64,000 nt of DNA from Neogemmobacter tilapiae (GCF_014652215.1 NZ_BMYJ01000001.1:62001-126000), one strand, 5' to 3'; counted from the first letter of the stretch, positions 36,538-45,241 are shown. The notes: generated from the letters alone by a model not told the origin. Program-made: numbers and translations.

Positions 36538-36710
36538 GATCCTGACCGGGTAGGGGTTCCCTGTCGGTCAAAGCATAGCTTTCAGGGGGAAGGGGGGCAA
36601 TGCTGCGGCTGCGGCAGGCGGCAGACTGTTGCCCGGGTGCCGATCTCTGGGCTTGCGGTCCGCTTTGTGGAGGACTACCGCGGTTTTGACGAAACGGGGC
36701 GGAGGCGCGC

Positions 36711-37490
36711 ATGACCAGCAACATCGATCTCGCCTTTCAGGCGATGCTGGCAGCTGATGAGGATGCGGCAAGACTGTCTTATTATGGCGCCGTCGCCGAC
36801 ACCGAATGGTATCTGCTTTTGGCATCAGAGGCCGAGGGGCAGAATCTTTCGCCCAAGGTTTTTGACCTGGCCGAAGGCTCGGTGGTTCTGGCATTTGATA
36901 GCGAAGAACGCCTTGTCGAATTCACCGGTGGCCTGTCAGACTATGCCGCGCTCCCCGGTCGGGTGATTGCCGCGCAGTTGGCAGGGCAGGGGATCGGCCT
37001 GGGGCTGAACCTTGGGGCCCCCAGCCAGTTCATCCTGCCGCCCGAGGCGATGGAATGGCTGGCTGACCTACTTACCCAGGCCCCCCAGGATGCCGCCGAT
37101 GCGCCGCGCCGTTTTCATGGGCCGGGGGCATTGCCGCCTGCTCTGATCGCCCAACTGGGCCAAAAGATCGCGGGTTTCCACGGCCTGACGACTGGCGCAT
37201 GGCTGGCGGGCGTTGAGTATGCCAGCGGTCGCAAGGGGCATCTTCTGGCCTTTGTCGGGGCGGCCGAGGCTGCCGAACCGGCCCTTGCCCGCGCGGCCCA
37301 AGAGGCGCTGGTGTTTTCCGGCGTCGAGGCGGGCGAGATGGATGTCACCTTTGTTGCCCCCGATGCGCCGGTTCTTGCGCAGTTTGTGCGCGTCGGGATG
37401 CAGTTTCCGGTGCTGGCACCCAAAGCCGCCGAAGTCCTTGCACCGAAGGCCCCCGGCATGGACCCGGACAAGCCGCCCCGGCTGAAATGA
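36711..37490 (+). CDS. SseB family protein
   Basis: A 259-residue soluble protein with the SseB N-terminal domain over about residues 1-130 (IDLAFQAMLAADEDAARLSYYGAVADTEWYLLL, VFDLAEGSVVLAFDSEERLVEFTGG, YAALPGRVIAAQLAGQGIGLGLNLGAPSQFILPPEAMEWLADLL) and a C-terminal part with a typical SseB C-terminal fold (about 135-240). The biochemical role of this family is unclear outside enterobacteria. The start ATG follows a GGGCGGAGG. A 7-bp hairpin GGGGTAT/ATACCCC immediately follows the stop. Confidence 0.8.
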   Translation: MTSNIDLAFQAMLAADEDAARLSYYGAVADTEWYLLLASEAEGQNLSPKVFDLAEGSVVLAFDSEERLVEFTGGLSDYAALPGRVIAAQLAGQGIGLGLNLGAPSQFILPPEAMEWLADLLTQAPQDAADAPRRFHGPGALPPALIAQLGQKIAGFHGLTTGAWLAGVEYASGRKGHLLAFVGAAEAAEPALARAAQEALVFSGVEAGEMDVTFVAPDAPVLAQFVRVGMQFPVLAPKAAEVLAPKAPGMDPDKPPRLK

Positions 37491-37492
37491 TT

Positions 37493-37510
37493 GGGGTATA
37501 TTAATACCCC
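37493..37510 (+). repeat. Short inverted repeat after sseB-like gene
   Basis: GGGGTAT, four bases, ATACCCC: a perfect 7-bp stem directly after the stop. It lacks a proper T-run on the plus strand, so it is at best a weak terminator. Confidence 0.4.
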
Positions 37511-37556
37511 ATCGTTAATGTATTGTTTTTAAATGGATAAAACTTCTGTAGATGCC

Positions 37557-37585
37557 TTGACTTGATCGCCTGGTCAGAGGATATA
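37557..37585 (+). promoter_or_regulatory. Candidate promoter of rplM-rpsI
   Basis: A TTGACT -35 (37557-37562) and a GATATA -10 (37580-37585) with a 17-base spacer, about 55 bases before the rplM start codon. The -35 matches 5 of 6 bases. Confidence 0.5.
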
Positions 37586-37639
37586 CCCCCATCCGAGATT
37601 CCGGGGGGAAACCCTCGCCCTATCTGATGGTTCAAACCG

Positions 37640-38104
37640 ATGAAAACCTTTACCGCAACGCCTGCGGACATCGACAAGAAATGGATCCTGATCGACGCCG
37701 AAGGCGTTGTTCTGGGCCGTCTTGCGACGATCGTGGCGAATGTCCTTCGGGGCAAGAACAAGCCGACATTCACGCCGCACATGGATATGGGCGACAATGT
37801 CATCGTCATCAACGCCGACAAGGTGCAGATGACCGGCAACAAGCGTGACGACAAGCGTTACTACTGGCACACGAACCACCCGGGCGGGATCAAGTTCCGC
37901 ACGGCGCGTCAGGTGCTGGAAGGCAATCACCCCGAGCGCGTGGTGATCAAAGCGGTTGAGCGGATGATCACCCGCAACAGCCTGGGCGCACAGCAGATGT
38001 CGAACCTGCGGGTTTATGCCGGTGCTGCGCACCCGCATGAAGCCCAGCAGCCCACCGTCCTTGACGTCAAGGCGATGAATCCCAAGAACACGCGGAGCGC
38101 CTGA
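37640..38104 (+). CDS. rplM: 50S ribosomal protein L13
   Basis: A 154-residue L13. Recognisable segments are [97 protein letters not shown] and [16 protein letters not shown]. It is the first gene of the usual rplM-rpsI pair; the next start is 2 bases after the stop. It binds 23S rRNA early in large-subunit assembly. Confidence 0.98.
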   Translation: MKTFTATPADIDKKWILIDAEGVVLGRLATIVANVLRGKNKPTFTPHMDMGDNVIVINADKVQMTGNKRDDKRYYWHTNHPGGIKFRTARQVLEGNHPERVVIKAVERMITRNSLGAQQMSNLRVYAGAAHPHEAQQPTVLDVKAMNPKNTRSA

Positions 38105-38106
38105 TC

Positions 38107-38601
38107 ATGGCTGATATCAAATCCCTCGACGATCTGAAATCTGCCGTTTCGGGCACCGCTGCGGCCCCGGCTGAAATCGCTGTTGCTGCACCGCGCGTCG
38201 CTGTTCGTGACTCGCTGGGCCGTTCCTATGCCACCGGCAAGCGGAAGGATGCGGTCGCCCGCGTCTGGATCAAGCCGGGTTCGGGCAAGGTTGTGGTCAA
38301 TGGCAAGACGATGGGCGAATACTTTGCTCGTCCGGTGTTGCAGATGATCCTGCGTCAGCCCTTCACCATCGCGGGTGTTGAAGGCCAGTTCGACGTGTTC
38401 GCCACCGTGGCCGGTGGTGGTCTGTCGGGCCAAGCGGGTGCCGTGAAGCATGGCATTTCCAAAGCCCTGCAACTGTATGAACCCACCCTGCGCGGTGCGC
38501 TGAAAGCGGCAGGCTTCCTGACCCGCGACAGCCGTGTTGTCGAACGGAAGAAATACGGCAAGGCCAAAGCCCGCCGCAGCTTCCAGTTCTCCAAGCGCTG
38601 A
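38107..38601 (+). CDS. rpsI: 30S ribosomal protein S9
   Basis: A 164-residue S9 with an alphaproteobacterial N-terminal extension of about 38 residues ([25 protein letters not shown]). The S9 core starts with [29 protein letters not shown] and ends with the basic C-terminal tail [19 protein letters not shown], which reaches the P-site tRNA. Followed by a strong terminator. Confidence 0.98.
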   Translation: MADIKSLDDLKSAVSGTAAAPAEIAVAAPRVAVRDSLGRSYATGKRKDAVARVWIKPGSGKVVVNGKTMGEYFARPVLQMILRQPFTIAGVEGQFDVFATVAGGGLSGQAGAVKHGISKALQLYEPTLRGALKAAGFLTRDSRVVERKKYGKAKARRSFQFSKR

Positions 38602-38620
38602 TCTGGTTGGACAGTTTTCG

Positions 38621-38648
38621 AAAGGGCCCGCGATTTGCGGGCCCTTTT
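38621..38648 (+). terminator. Intrinsic terminator of rplM-rpsI
   Basis: AAAGGGCCCGC (38621-38631), loop GATTT, GCGGGCCCTTT (38637-38647) then T: an 11-bp GC-rich stem starting 20 bases after the rpsI stop. Confidence 0.9.
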
Positions 38649-38741
38649 GGTTTGTGGCGGGGACTGAGATTGTCAAGCTTCGATCATGCGGCGGGTTATG
38701 CAGTGCGACGCGAGCTTTTCAGAATGTTACCGGGGATGGCG

Positions 38742-39005
38742 ATGGAAATTGATGACAAACTCTATAGTGCCATAGAGGCAGCATACATCAAGAGTGCGGA
38801 AGCCGTCGAATGGGCCTATGTGCACTGGGCGCTCGACGCTGGACTCGAGAGTGCTTTGCGTGATGCGATGGGTGAAGACGTATCGGAATCGGTGATCGAC
38901 CTCTTGGAGGCAGTGGAAGCGCTTCTAAGCGACGGTAGGGGGCCACCGAATCCGAAGCTGGCCTTGCGTGCAAAGGATCATGGTCCAGAGGATGTATCCA
39001 CCTAA
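38742..39005 (+). CDS. Small acidic hypothetical protein (87 aa)
   Basis: A short frame encoding about 87 residues, MEIDDKLYSAIEAAYIKSAEAVEWAYVHW and so on, acidic and helical. Its A/T-richer codons differ from those of its neighbours. Alternative starts are ATG 38736 and ATG 38724; GGGG lies about 10 bases before ATG 38742. I do not recognise it. It follows the rpsI terminator, and its 3' end meets the terminator of the convergent DUF1127 gene, which serves as its boundary. The coding call is moderate. Confidence 0.5.
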   Translation: MEIDDKLYSAIEAAYIKSAEAVEWAYVHWALDAGLESALRDAMGEDVSESVIDLLEAVEALLSDGRGPPNPKLALRAKDHGPEDVST

Positions 39006-39034
39006 ATAAAAATTGGGCCGGGAAACCCGGCCCA
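39005..39034 (-). terminator. Intrinsic terminator of the DUF1127 gene
   Basis: On the minus strand TGGGCCGGG, loop TTT, CCCGGCCCA, followed by ATTTTTATT. The 9-bp stem begins 22 bases after the DUF1127 stop codon. Confidence 0.88.
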
Positions 39035-39056
39035 GTCAGGGGAACCTCTGGTGGGA

Positions 39057-39260
39057 TCAGTCCCGCCAGAAAGGTTTGGCGCATTCTGCATGGGCGTCAT
39101 TCTGGTTCAGACCGATGTCGCGCAGAAGATGGGGGTCAAGGCGTTTCAGGGCGCCCCGCGTCTGTTGGCGGGCGGCCCAGGCCGTGACAACCTTCGACAC
39201 GCGGGCGCCTTCCAGCGCTCGGAAGACGAGGCGAAGGGGTTGCGTGAAGACGGTGGTCAT
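39057..39260 (-). CDS. DUF1127 (YjiS-like) small protein
   Basis: A 67-residue protein with the DUF1127 motif near its C-terminus: TRGALKRLDPHLLRDIGLNQNDA. The family consists of small, Arg-rich proteins; some alphaproteobacterial members bind RNA or affect phosphate and carbon metabolism, but no single function is established. ATG 39260 follows AAGGAG at the right distance, which decides the start over an ATG 11 codons upstream. It diverges from the MocR regulator gene, with 88 bases between them, and ends in its own terminator. Confidence 0.88.
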   Translation of the reverse strand: MTTVFTQPLRLVFRALEGARVSKVVTAWAARQQTRGALKRLDPHLLRDIGLNQNDAHAECAKPFWRD

Positions 39261-39279
39261 GGCTTTCTCCTTTGTGTTG

Positions 39280-39438
39280 ATACAATCTTGCAATTCCGAT
39301 AAAGAGAAGATACATTATGTCAGTGATACCCGCCAGAGAAGTTTTGTGATGAATACAATCTGGAAACCTGATTTGGCACAATTTGACGGGCCAAAGTTCT
39401 TGGCCCTGTCCCGCGCCCTGCGACAGGCGATACAATCT
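39280..39438. repeat. Three direct repeats ATACAATCT around the mocR start
   Basis: ATACAATCT occurs at 39280-39288, 39353-39361 and 39430-39438, always on the plus strand, 73 and 77 bases apart (about seven helical turns). The first lies between the divergent genes and the other two inside the regulator's first codons. A related ATACATTAT is at 39310. Direct repeats are the usual target of MocR-type regulators. Confidence 0.45.
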
Positions 39439-40752
39439 GGCGAATTGTCCCCCGGCCACAAACTGCCGCCGGTGCGGGATCTGGCCTATGATCTGGGCAT
39501 CACCCCCGGCACCGTCGCCCGCGCCTATCAGGTGGCGACGCAAGAGGGGCTGTTGTCGGCGACGGTCGGGCGCGGCACCTTTGTCGCCGCCGCAAGCCCG
39601 CGCCTTGGGCCGACGCAGCCCCTGTATATGGACATGGGCCATTTGAAAGGGCAGGGAAATTTCCTTGATCTGCGCGCGCCAGTGGTGCCGGATGTCGGGC
39701 AGGCGGCGGTGTTCAGTGAGATTCTGGCCGAAATGTCGGCCAAGATGCAGGGCGAATGGTTTGACTATACCAGCCAGCGGGATGAGGCCCCCTTGCGGGC
39801 CGAGGTGGTGAAATGGCTGTCCTACCGGATGTTGGGTTCGGTGACACCCGAGGACATTGCACTGACACAAGGCGGACAATCCGCGATCCTGACCATCCTA
39901 TTGTGTTGCTTGCGGGGCGACCGCCCGGTGGTGCTGACCGAAGAACTGGCCTATCCCGGTTTCCGCCATGCCGCCCGTCTGGCGCGCGCCGATGTCATTG
40001 GCGTGGAAATGGACGATCAAGGCATCATCCCCGAGGCGCTGGAAGCGGTTTGTCGCAAGACGCGGGCGCAGGTTCTGTGCCTGACGGTGGTGGCCCAGAA
40101 CCCCACAGCGGCGCGGATGGGGGCGGAACGCCGCGCTGCGATTGCTGAGATTGCCCGGCGACATGATCTGCAAGTGATCGAGGACAATTGCTATGCGACA
40201 CCCGAACATGATCTGCCGGCGATGCGCGCCCTGATCCCAGAACGCTGCTGGTATATTGGGGGTTTTGCCAAGACGATTTCGGCGGCGCTGCGCTTTGGCT
40301 ATATCGTCTGCCCCACCGGCATGGGCGAAACCGCGCGCCTGACGGCGCAGCATTCGTTTTTCGCCCTGTCGCGCCCGTTGCACCAGATGGTGCTGGCCCT
40401 GCTTCAATCGGGCGAGGCCCACCGTATTCGCAAAGCGGTGGGGGCGGCGCTGGCGGAACGCGCCCATGCCTTGGTCAACCATCTGGGCGCGCATGATCTG
40501 GGCTGGCAGCCGGGGCTGCCGTTTATGTGGGTGCGCCTGCCTTCGGGGTGGCGGGCCTCGACCTTTGCGCGCATGGCCGAAGGGCAGGGGGTTTTGCTGC
40601 GCTCTGCTGATGAATATGCGCTGATCCACGGCCGCGCGCCCCATGCGGTTCGGCTGGCGGTGAACGGCAGTCTGTCGATTGCGGCGATTGAAGAGGCGGG
40701 CGACCGGCTTGCCAGCCTGCTGCGTAGCCCGCCCGGCGAAAGCTATGTCTGA
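39349..40752 (+). CDS. MocR-type GntR regulator with aminotransferase domain
   Basis: A 467-residue PLP-dependent transcription factor. An N-terminal GntR winged helix (PKFLALSRALRQAIQSGELSPGHKLPPVRDLAYDLGITPGTVARAYQVATQEGLL, about residues 10-75) is joined to a fold-type I aminotransferase domain. The region that normally carries the PLP lysine reads YIGGFAKTISAALRFGYIV, with Lys in the right place (about residue 310). RLAVNGSLS at the end carries the carboxylate-binding Arg. Such proteins regulate genes for PLP, GABA, taurine or polyamine metabolism; the target here is unknown. It diverges from the DUF1127 gene. Confidence 0.88.
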   Translation: MNTIWKPDLAQFDGPKFLALSRALRQAIQSGELSPGHKLPPVRDLAYDLGITPGTVARAYQVATQEGLLSATVGRGTFVAAASPRLGPTQPLYMDMGHLKGQGNFLDLRAPVVPDVGQAAVFSEILAEMSAKMQGEWFDYTSQRDEAPLRAEVVKWLSYRMLGSVTPEDIALTQGGQSAILTILLCCLRGDRPVVLTEELAYPGFRHAARLARADVIGVEMDDQGIIPEALEAVCRKTRAQVLCLTVVAQNPTAARMGAERRAAIAEIARRHDLQVIEDNCYATPEHDLPAMRALIPERCWYIGGFAKTISAALRFGYIVCPTGMGETARLTAQHSFFALSRPLHQMVLALLQSGEAHRIRKAVGAALAERAHALVNHLGAHDLGWQPGLPFMWVRLPSGWRASTFARMAEGQGVLLRSADEYALIHGRAPHAVRLAVNGSLSIAAIEEAGDRLASLLRSPPGESYV

Positions 40753-40893
40753 CTGTTGCACGGCGGACTCAATCGCGGGGCTCAATCTGCGGGGGCGATG
40801 CACTAAACGATTGACCGATTTGGAATAATCGGATCAACCTGCCATCAGAGGCAAAAATGCCCAATCGAGCAGTGAAAATAAAAGGGCCCAAAA

Positions 40894-41154
40894 ATGGGAC
40901 ATCAGGCAGCGTTTCACGCGCCCCATGGGGGCGCGGACTTTTTGGCAATGCGCAAGAATCGCGCCGGGGCGACCGAGATCGTCTATGACGACGGCGTGGC
41001 GCGCCGCATGGTTTGGCGTGTGGATGGTCAGCAGGTGAACGAAGAACGGCTTTCTGATGCGCTTCGTGCCTCGGTCTGCGCTTTGCGGGTGGTGCCGACC
41101 CTGTATGAGGAATTGCGCAAGCGGGCCATTGCCGTTGAAAAGGTCATGGGCTAA
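40894..41154 (+). CDS. Small conserved hypothetical protein (86 aa)
   Basis: An 86-residue soluble protein (MGHQAAFHAPHGGADFLAMRKNRAGATEIVYDDGVARRMVWRVDGQ). It has the balanced composition of a real gene and a short central beta-like segment followed by helices, but no known motif. The ribosome site is weak (AAAAGGG about 8 bases upstream). A good intrinsic terminator follows 32 bases after the stop, which supports an independent transcript here. Function unknown. Confidence 0.6.
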   Translation: MGHQAAFHAPHGGADFLAMRKNRAGATEIVYDDGVARRMVWRVDGQQVNEERLSDALRASVCALRVVPTLYEELRKRAIAVEKVMG

Positions 41155-41186
41155 CGCGCCTTTCGCCCAAAAAATGATCAAATCCG

Positions 41187-41213
41187 ATCCCCTTGTTCTG
41201 CAAGGGGATTTTT
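41187..41213 (+). terminator. Intrinsic terminator
   Basis: ATCCCCTTG, loop TTCTG, CAAGGGGAT, then TTTT: a 9-bp stem between the small hypothetical gene and the ABC transporter operon. Confidence 0.85.
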
Positions 41214-41345
41214 CGGTTTGCTGCAACTGAAACAATCATTTCTGCCGGGCGGCGGGGCTTTGCCCTCTTTTCAGACCCGCTTTTCCATGCCACAAAACTG
41301 GGAAAGAAAAGCCTTCAGGGGGGCGACAATCATGGGAAAAGCACG

Positions 41346-42230
41346 ATGAGTGGCTCGGCCTGGGAACGTTTCCGCCGGTCAGAGGCGGCATCGGGCTATC
41401 TGTTGGTCAGCCCCCCGGCCATCTATGTGATGCTGCTTTTGGCGGCGCCCATGGCGACGGTGTTGTTCTTTTCCTTTCTGACCTCGACCGGGGGGAGTGT
41501 ATCGACCCCCTTTACCTTGCAGAACTATGCCGAGGTCTGGTCGGGCCGGATTTATCAGGCGATCATGATGCGTTCGCTTTGGGTGTCGATGTCGGTGACT
41601 TTGGTTACGGTTCTGCTGGCCTATCCCATCGCCTATTTCATCAGCTTTAACGTCAGCCCGTCGAAAAAGTCGCTTTGGCTGTTCCTGATCACCATTCCCT
41701 TCTGGACCTCTTATGTGATCCGCGTTTCGCTGTGGCGGGTGATCTTGGGCTATGACGGCATCGTCGACAGCACGCTGATGAGCGTGGGACTGGCCTCAGA
41801 ACCCGTGAACATCCTGTCGAACGGGGTTTTGTCCATCGTGATTACCCTTGCCCATGCCTATGCGCCCTTTGCGATCCTGCCGATCTTTGTCAGCCTGGAA
41901 AAGGTGGACCGTTCCCTGCTGGAGGCCGGGCAGGATCTGGGCGAAAGCCGGTTCGTGACCTTCCTGCGCGTGACTTTGCCGCTGACCATGCCGGGGGTGA
42001 TTGCCGCGGTGCTGATCGTCTTTATCCCGACGGTGGGCGATTACATCACGCCAGAGCTGATTGGCGGCGGCAAGGTGCCGATGATTGCCAATGTGATTGA
42101 AAGCCAGATGCTGAAACAACGCGATCAGGCGATGGGCTCGGCCCTGGCCATGACGGTGATGCTGATCGTTGCCGCGGTCAGTGTGGCCTTTGTGCTGCTG
42201 AACCGCCGTTTCCTGGGGGCCCGCAAATGA
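41346..42230 (+). CDS. Polyamine-type ABC transporter permease (PotB-like)
   Basis: A 294-residue inner-membrane permease with six hydrophobic segments and the MetI-type EAA loop LLEAGQDLGESRFVTFLRVTLPLTMPGV (about residues 200-227), as in PotB/ PotH. The N-terminus SGYLLVSPPAIYVMLLLAAPMATVLFFSF is the first membrane segment. ATG 41346 follows GGGAAAAG. It is the first gene of a three-gene transporter operon, overlapping the next gene by 4 bases. Substrate by family: spermidine/putrescine or similar cations. No substrate-binding protein gene is present in the operon. Confidence 0.9.
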   Translation: MSGSAWERFRRSEAASGYLLVSPPAIYVMLLLAAPMATVLFFSFLTSTGGSVSTPFTLQNYAEVWSGRIYQAIMMRSLWVSMSVTLVTVLLAYPIAYFISFNVSPSKKSLWLFLITIPFWTSYVIRVSLWRVILGYDGIVDSTLMSVGLASEPVNILSNGVLSIVITLAHAYAPFAILPIFVSLEKVDRSLLEAGQDLGESRFVTFLRVTLPLTMPGVIAAVLIVFIPTVGDYITPELIGGGKVPMIANVIESQMLKQRDQAMGSALAMTVMLIVAAVSVAFVLLNRRFLGARK

Positions 42231-43033
42231 AATTCCCCATCCTGCGCAGCTATGCCATTATCTATCTGCTGTTCCTTTACGCGCCGATCATCCTGCTGCC
42301 GATCTTTGCCTTTAACGACAGCAAGATCGTGGCTTTTCCGCTGTCAGGCTTTACCACGGAATGGTTTGGTCAGATGTGGGCTGACAGCCAATTGCGCATT
42401 GCGGCCAAGAACAGCCTGACGATTGCCGTTGTCACGGCGACGCTCTCAACGATCCTTGGCATCTTTGCCGCCCGGGCTTCGGTTCGATATGACTGGAAGG
42501 GCAAGGGGCCGATCATAGGCTTGATCACGCTGCCGCTGGTGCTGCCCGAGATGATCGTTGCGATGGCGCTTTTGACGGTGCTTTTGTCGATGGGCATTTC
42601 CCTGTCGATCTGGACGATCATTCTGGGCCATGTGCTGGTTTGCACGCCTTTTGCCGTGGTTATCCTGACCGCCGCTTTCCAGTCGTTGGACCGGTCGTTG
42701 GAAGAAGCGGCCTATGACTTGGGCGAGTCTGCGGCGTCAACCTTTCGGTTGATCATCCTGCCCTTGGTCATGCCCGGCATTCTGTCGTCGTTCCTGATCT
42801 GCTTTACCATCAGCATCGATGAATTCATCATCGCGAACTTCTTAGGTTCGGGGCAACCGATCCTGTCGGTCTATATCTTCGGCAACTTCCGTTTCCCTGC
42901 CCGTGTGCCGTCGATGATGGCCTTGGGAACGGTGCTGGTGCTTTTGTCGATCACGCTGCTGATCATTGCTGAATATTTCCGCCGCCGTGGCATCGCCAAG
43001 ACGGGTGGCAAGGATACCGGAGGCTTCCTGTGA
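42227..43033 (+). CDS. Polyamine-type ABC transporter permease (PotC-like)
   Basis: A 268-residue second permease with six membrane segments and the EAA loop LEEAAYDLGESAASTFRLIILPLVMPGI (about residues 160-187). It forms a heterodimer with the preceding permease. The start overlaps the previous stop (ATGA) and its own stop overlaps the GTG of the ATPase gene. A short Gly/Lys-rich cytoplasmic tail follows the last membrane segment. Confidence 0.9.
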   Translation: MKFPILRSYAIIYLLFLYAPIILLPIFAFNDSKIVAFPLSGFTTEWFGQMWADSQLRIAAKNSLTIAVVTATLSTILGIFAARASVRYDWKGKGPIIGLITLPLVLPEMIVAMALLTVLLSMGISLSIWTIILGHVLVCTPFAVVILTAAFQSLDRSLEEAAYDLGESAASTFRLIILPLVMPGILSSFLICFTISIDEFIIANFLGSGQPILSVYIFGNFRFPARVPSMMALGTVLVLLSITLLIIAEYFRRRGIAKTGGKDTGGFL

Positions 43034-44133
43034 CCAATACCGCGACCACCGACCGCCCGGACATGATCGAATTCCGTGATGTCCACAAATATTACGGCGA
43101 TTATCACGCCCTGCGCGGCATCACGGCCACCATCAAGGCGGGCGAGTTCTTTTCGCTGCTGGGACCATCGGGCTGCGGCAAGACGACGCTTTTGCGCACC
43201 ATTGCGGGGTTTGAAAGCATCTCGTCGGGTGTTGTGCTGATTGACGGCAAGAATATGGAAGGGGTTGCGGCGAACGTGCGGCCCACGAATATGGTGTTCC
43301 AGTCTTACGCCATTTTCCCGCATCTGAGCGTGGAGGAAAACGTCGGCTTTGGCCTGCGGCGTGACCCGATGAGCAAGGCCGACAAGGCGAAAGCTGTGGC
43401 CGAGGCTTTGGAGATGGTCGGGCTGAAGGGCTACGGCAAGCGGGCGGCCCATGCGCTGTCGGGCGGGCAGCGGCAGCGGGTGGCCTTGGCACGGGCGCTG
43501 ATCTTAAAGCCGAAGGTGCTGTTGCTGGACGAGCCGCTGTCGGCCTTGGACAAGAAGATGCGGGAACAGATGCAGGTGGAGTTGATCCGGCTGCAACGGC
43601 AGGTGGGGATCACGTTCATTCTGGTGACGCATGATCAGGAAGAAGCCCTGGTCATGTCTGACCGGATCGCCGTGATGTTTGAGGGCCAGATTGCGCAGCT
43701 GGCGGACCCGGAAACGCTGTATCGCAGGCCAAACAGCCGGAAGGTGGCCGATTTCATCGGGACGATGAACTTTATGCCCGCCAAGATCCTGTCAGAAAAC
43801 GGCAAGGTCGAGGTGGAGGCGATGGGCTTTGGCCGCGTCGAACTGGATGCGAGCCAAGTGATGGGTTCGGGTTCCGGTGAGGTTTCGGTGGGGCTGCGGC
43901 CGGAAACCCTGACCATCCTGTTCGAGGGGCAGACCGCGACCGACCGCGAAAGCATGGCGACCGTAGAAGAGGTCGTCTATTACGGCGACATGACCTATTA
44001 CGATCTGCGTCTGGATGGGGCCGATCATCCGGTGCGGATTTCGATGCGCAACGTCTTTGGCCGCCCGGTGCTGGACATTGGCGCGCGGACGCGTGTGGCC
44101 TGGTCGCCGGGGGCTTTGGTGCTGTTCCGCTAA
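43030..44133 (+). CDS. Polyamine-type ABC transporter ATPase (PotA-like)
   Basis: A 367-residue ATPase. Walker A is GPSGCGKTTLLRT (about residues 43-55), signature LSGGQRQRVALARAL, Walker B VLLLDEPLSALD, H-loop LVTHDQEEAL, and a C-terminal TOBE domain (about 290-367) as in PotA and related ATPases. The start is GTG 43030 overlapping the permease stop as GTGA. It ends one base before the convergent regulator gene. Confidence 0.92.
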   Translation: MTNTATTDRPDMIEFRDVHKYYGDYHALRGITATIKAGEFFSLLGPSGCGKTTLLRTIAGFESISSGVVLIDGKNMEGVAANVRPTNMVFQSYAIFPHLSVEENVGFGLRRDPMSKADKAKAVAEALEMVGLKGYGKRAAHALSGGQRQRVALARALILKPKVLLLDEPLSALDKKMREQMQVELIRLQRQVGITFILVTHDQEEALVMSDRIAVMFEGQIAQLADPETLYRRPNSRKVADFIGTMNFMPAKILSENGKVEVEAMGFGRVELDASQVMGSGSGEVSVGLRPETLTILFEGQTATDRESMATVEEVVYYGDMTYYDLRLDGADHPVRISMRNVFGRPVLDIGARTRVAWSPGALVLFR

Positions 44134-45150
44134 TTAGATCGACAACCGCACGCCCGGCATCCCGCCCTGACTGCCCCGCTCACGGTAGGGCGTCGTGTTG
44201 TATTGCGACCGATAGCACTTGGAAAAATGCGACGGGCTGGCAAAGCCGCAGACCAGCGCCACGTTGATCACGCTCATATCTGTCTGCATCAGCAGATTTC
44301 GTGCCTTTTGCAGGCGGATTTCCATGTAATAGCGTTTCGGGCTGCGGTTCAGGTAGCGTCGGAACAGCCGCTCCAACTGCCGTGTCGACATGCCGACCTC
44401 TTCCGCCAGATCCGAGGGGCTGATCGGATCTTCGATATGCGCCTCCATCATCTGAATGACCTGCGACAGTTTCGGATGCCGCACGCCTATGCGGGTGGGG
44501 ATCGACAGGCGCTGGCTGTCCTGATCGGTGCGGATCGAGGAATAGATCAGCTGATCGGCGACGGTGTTGGCCAGATCCTCCCCATGATCCGCCGCGATCA
44601 GTTTCAGCATCAAGTCGAGCGAGGCCGTGCCCCCCGCGCTGGTCATCCGGTTGCCGTCGATCACAAAGACCGATTTTTGCAGCTTCACCTCATCAAAATC
44701 CTCGGCGAAACCGTCCTGATTTTCCCAGTGGATCGTCGCTTTCTTGCCGTCCAGCAGACCAGCCTTGGCCAAGGCCCAAGCCCCGGTGCAAAGCCCGCCC
44801 ATGATGGCCCCGCGCCGCGCCTCACGCCGCAGCCAGCCGACAACGCCCCGCGTGGCGGCCTGTGGCGCATCCAATCCGCCGCAAACCAGCACTGTATCGT
44901 CGCGGTTGACCTCCTCCAGCCCCATATCCAGCGTAAAACTGGCCCCATTGGAACTGTGGGCCAAACCGCCCTTGCCGGGCTCGCCCGCCAGTGCCCAGGA
45001 ATAAAGCCGCTCACCGGCGACATAATTGGCAATGCGCAGCGGTTCGATGGCGCTGGAAAAGGACAAAAGCGTGAACTTGTCCAGAAGCAGAAAGACGAAA
45101 CGCCGTGGATGCGATTCTTCGGGCAGGCGGGTGGCGCGTGGCGAGGCCAT
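44134..45150 (-). CDS. GlxA-family AraC regulator (DJ-1/PfpI plus AraC domains)
   Basis: A 338-residue regulator. Residues about 17-190 are a DJ-1/PfpI amidotransferase-like sensor domain, with GGLCTGAWALAKAG carrying the Cys at the nucleophile-elbow position. Residues about 230-330 are the AraC HTH domain: ISPSDLAEEVGMSTRQLERLFRRYLNRSPKRYYMEIRL and INVALVCGFASPSHFSKCYRS. Relatives such as GbdR, CdhR and ArgR control glycine betaine, carnitine or arginine catabolism. It lies tail to tail with the transporter operon, so regulation of that operon is possible but not shown. Confidence 0.9.
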   Translation of the reverse strand: MASPRATRLPEESHPRRFVFLLLDKFTLLSFSSAIEPLRIANYVAGERLYSWALAGEPGKGGLAHSSNGASFTLDMGLEEVNRDDTVLVCGGLDAPQAATRGVVGWLRREARRGAIMGGLCTGAWALAKAGLLDGKKATIHWENQDGFAEDFDEVKLQKSVFVIDGNRMTSAGGTASLDLMLKLIAADHGEDLANTVADQLIYSSIRTDQDSQRLSIPTRIGVRHPKLSQVIQMMEAHIEDPISPSDLAEEVGMSTRQLERLFRRYLNRSPKRYYMEIRLQKARNLLMQTDMSVINVALVCGFASPSHFSKCYRSQYNTTPYRERGSQGGMPGVRLSI

Positions 45151-45200
45151 GTTGCGACCTATTTGTGTCGGTTATGGGCTACCTTTGCACCTTATCTGCA

Positions 45201-45241
45201 CATCTGCAAGGGCCAGCCTGCGCTTTCGCCCTTTGCAGATG
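45201..45241. repeat. Large imperfect inverted repeat between regulator and DAHP synthase genes
   Basis: CATCTGCAAGGGC (45201-45213) and GCCCTTTGCAGATG (45228-45241) are reverse complements except for one extra base, with a 14-base loop. The right arm sits where the -35 of the DAHP synthase promoter would be (-10 candidate TATAGA at 45256-45261), so it could be an operator. Confidence 0.55.

Noticed and set aside
36600-36689. Short plus-strand frame before the SseB gene
   Set aside because: 29 codons, Cys/Gly/Arg-rich, no ribosome site; judged non-coding.
37586-37615. CCCCC/GGGGG hairpin before rplM as a ribosomal-protein leader
   Set aside because: The left arm would lie at or before the likely transcription start, and the stem has only five pairs; not enough to claim an autoregulatory leader.
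41287-41349. 20-codon open frame ending at the PotB-like start
   Set aside because: It overlaps the ATGA junction but has no distinctive codon run or ribosome site; a regulatory leader peptide is not supported.
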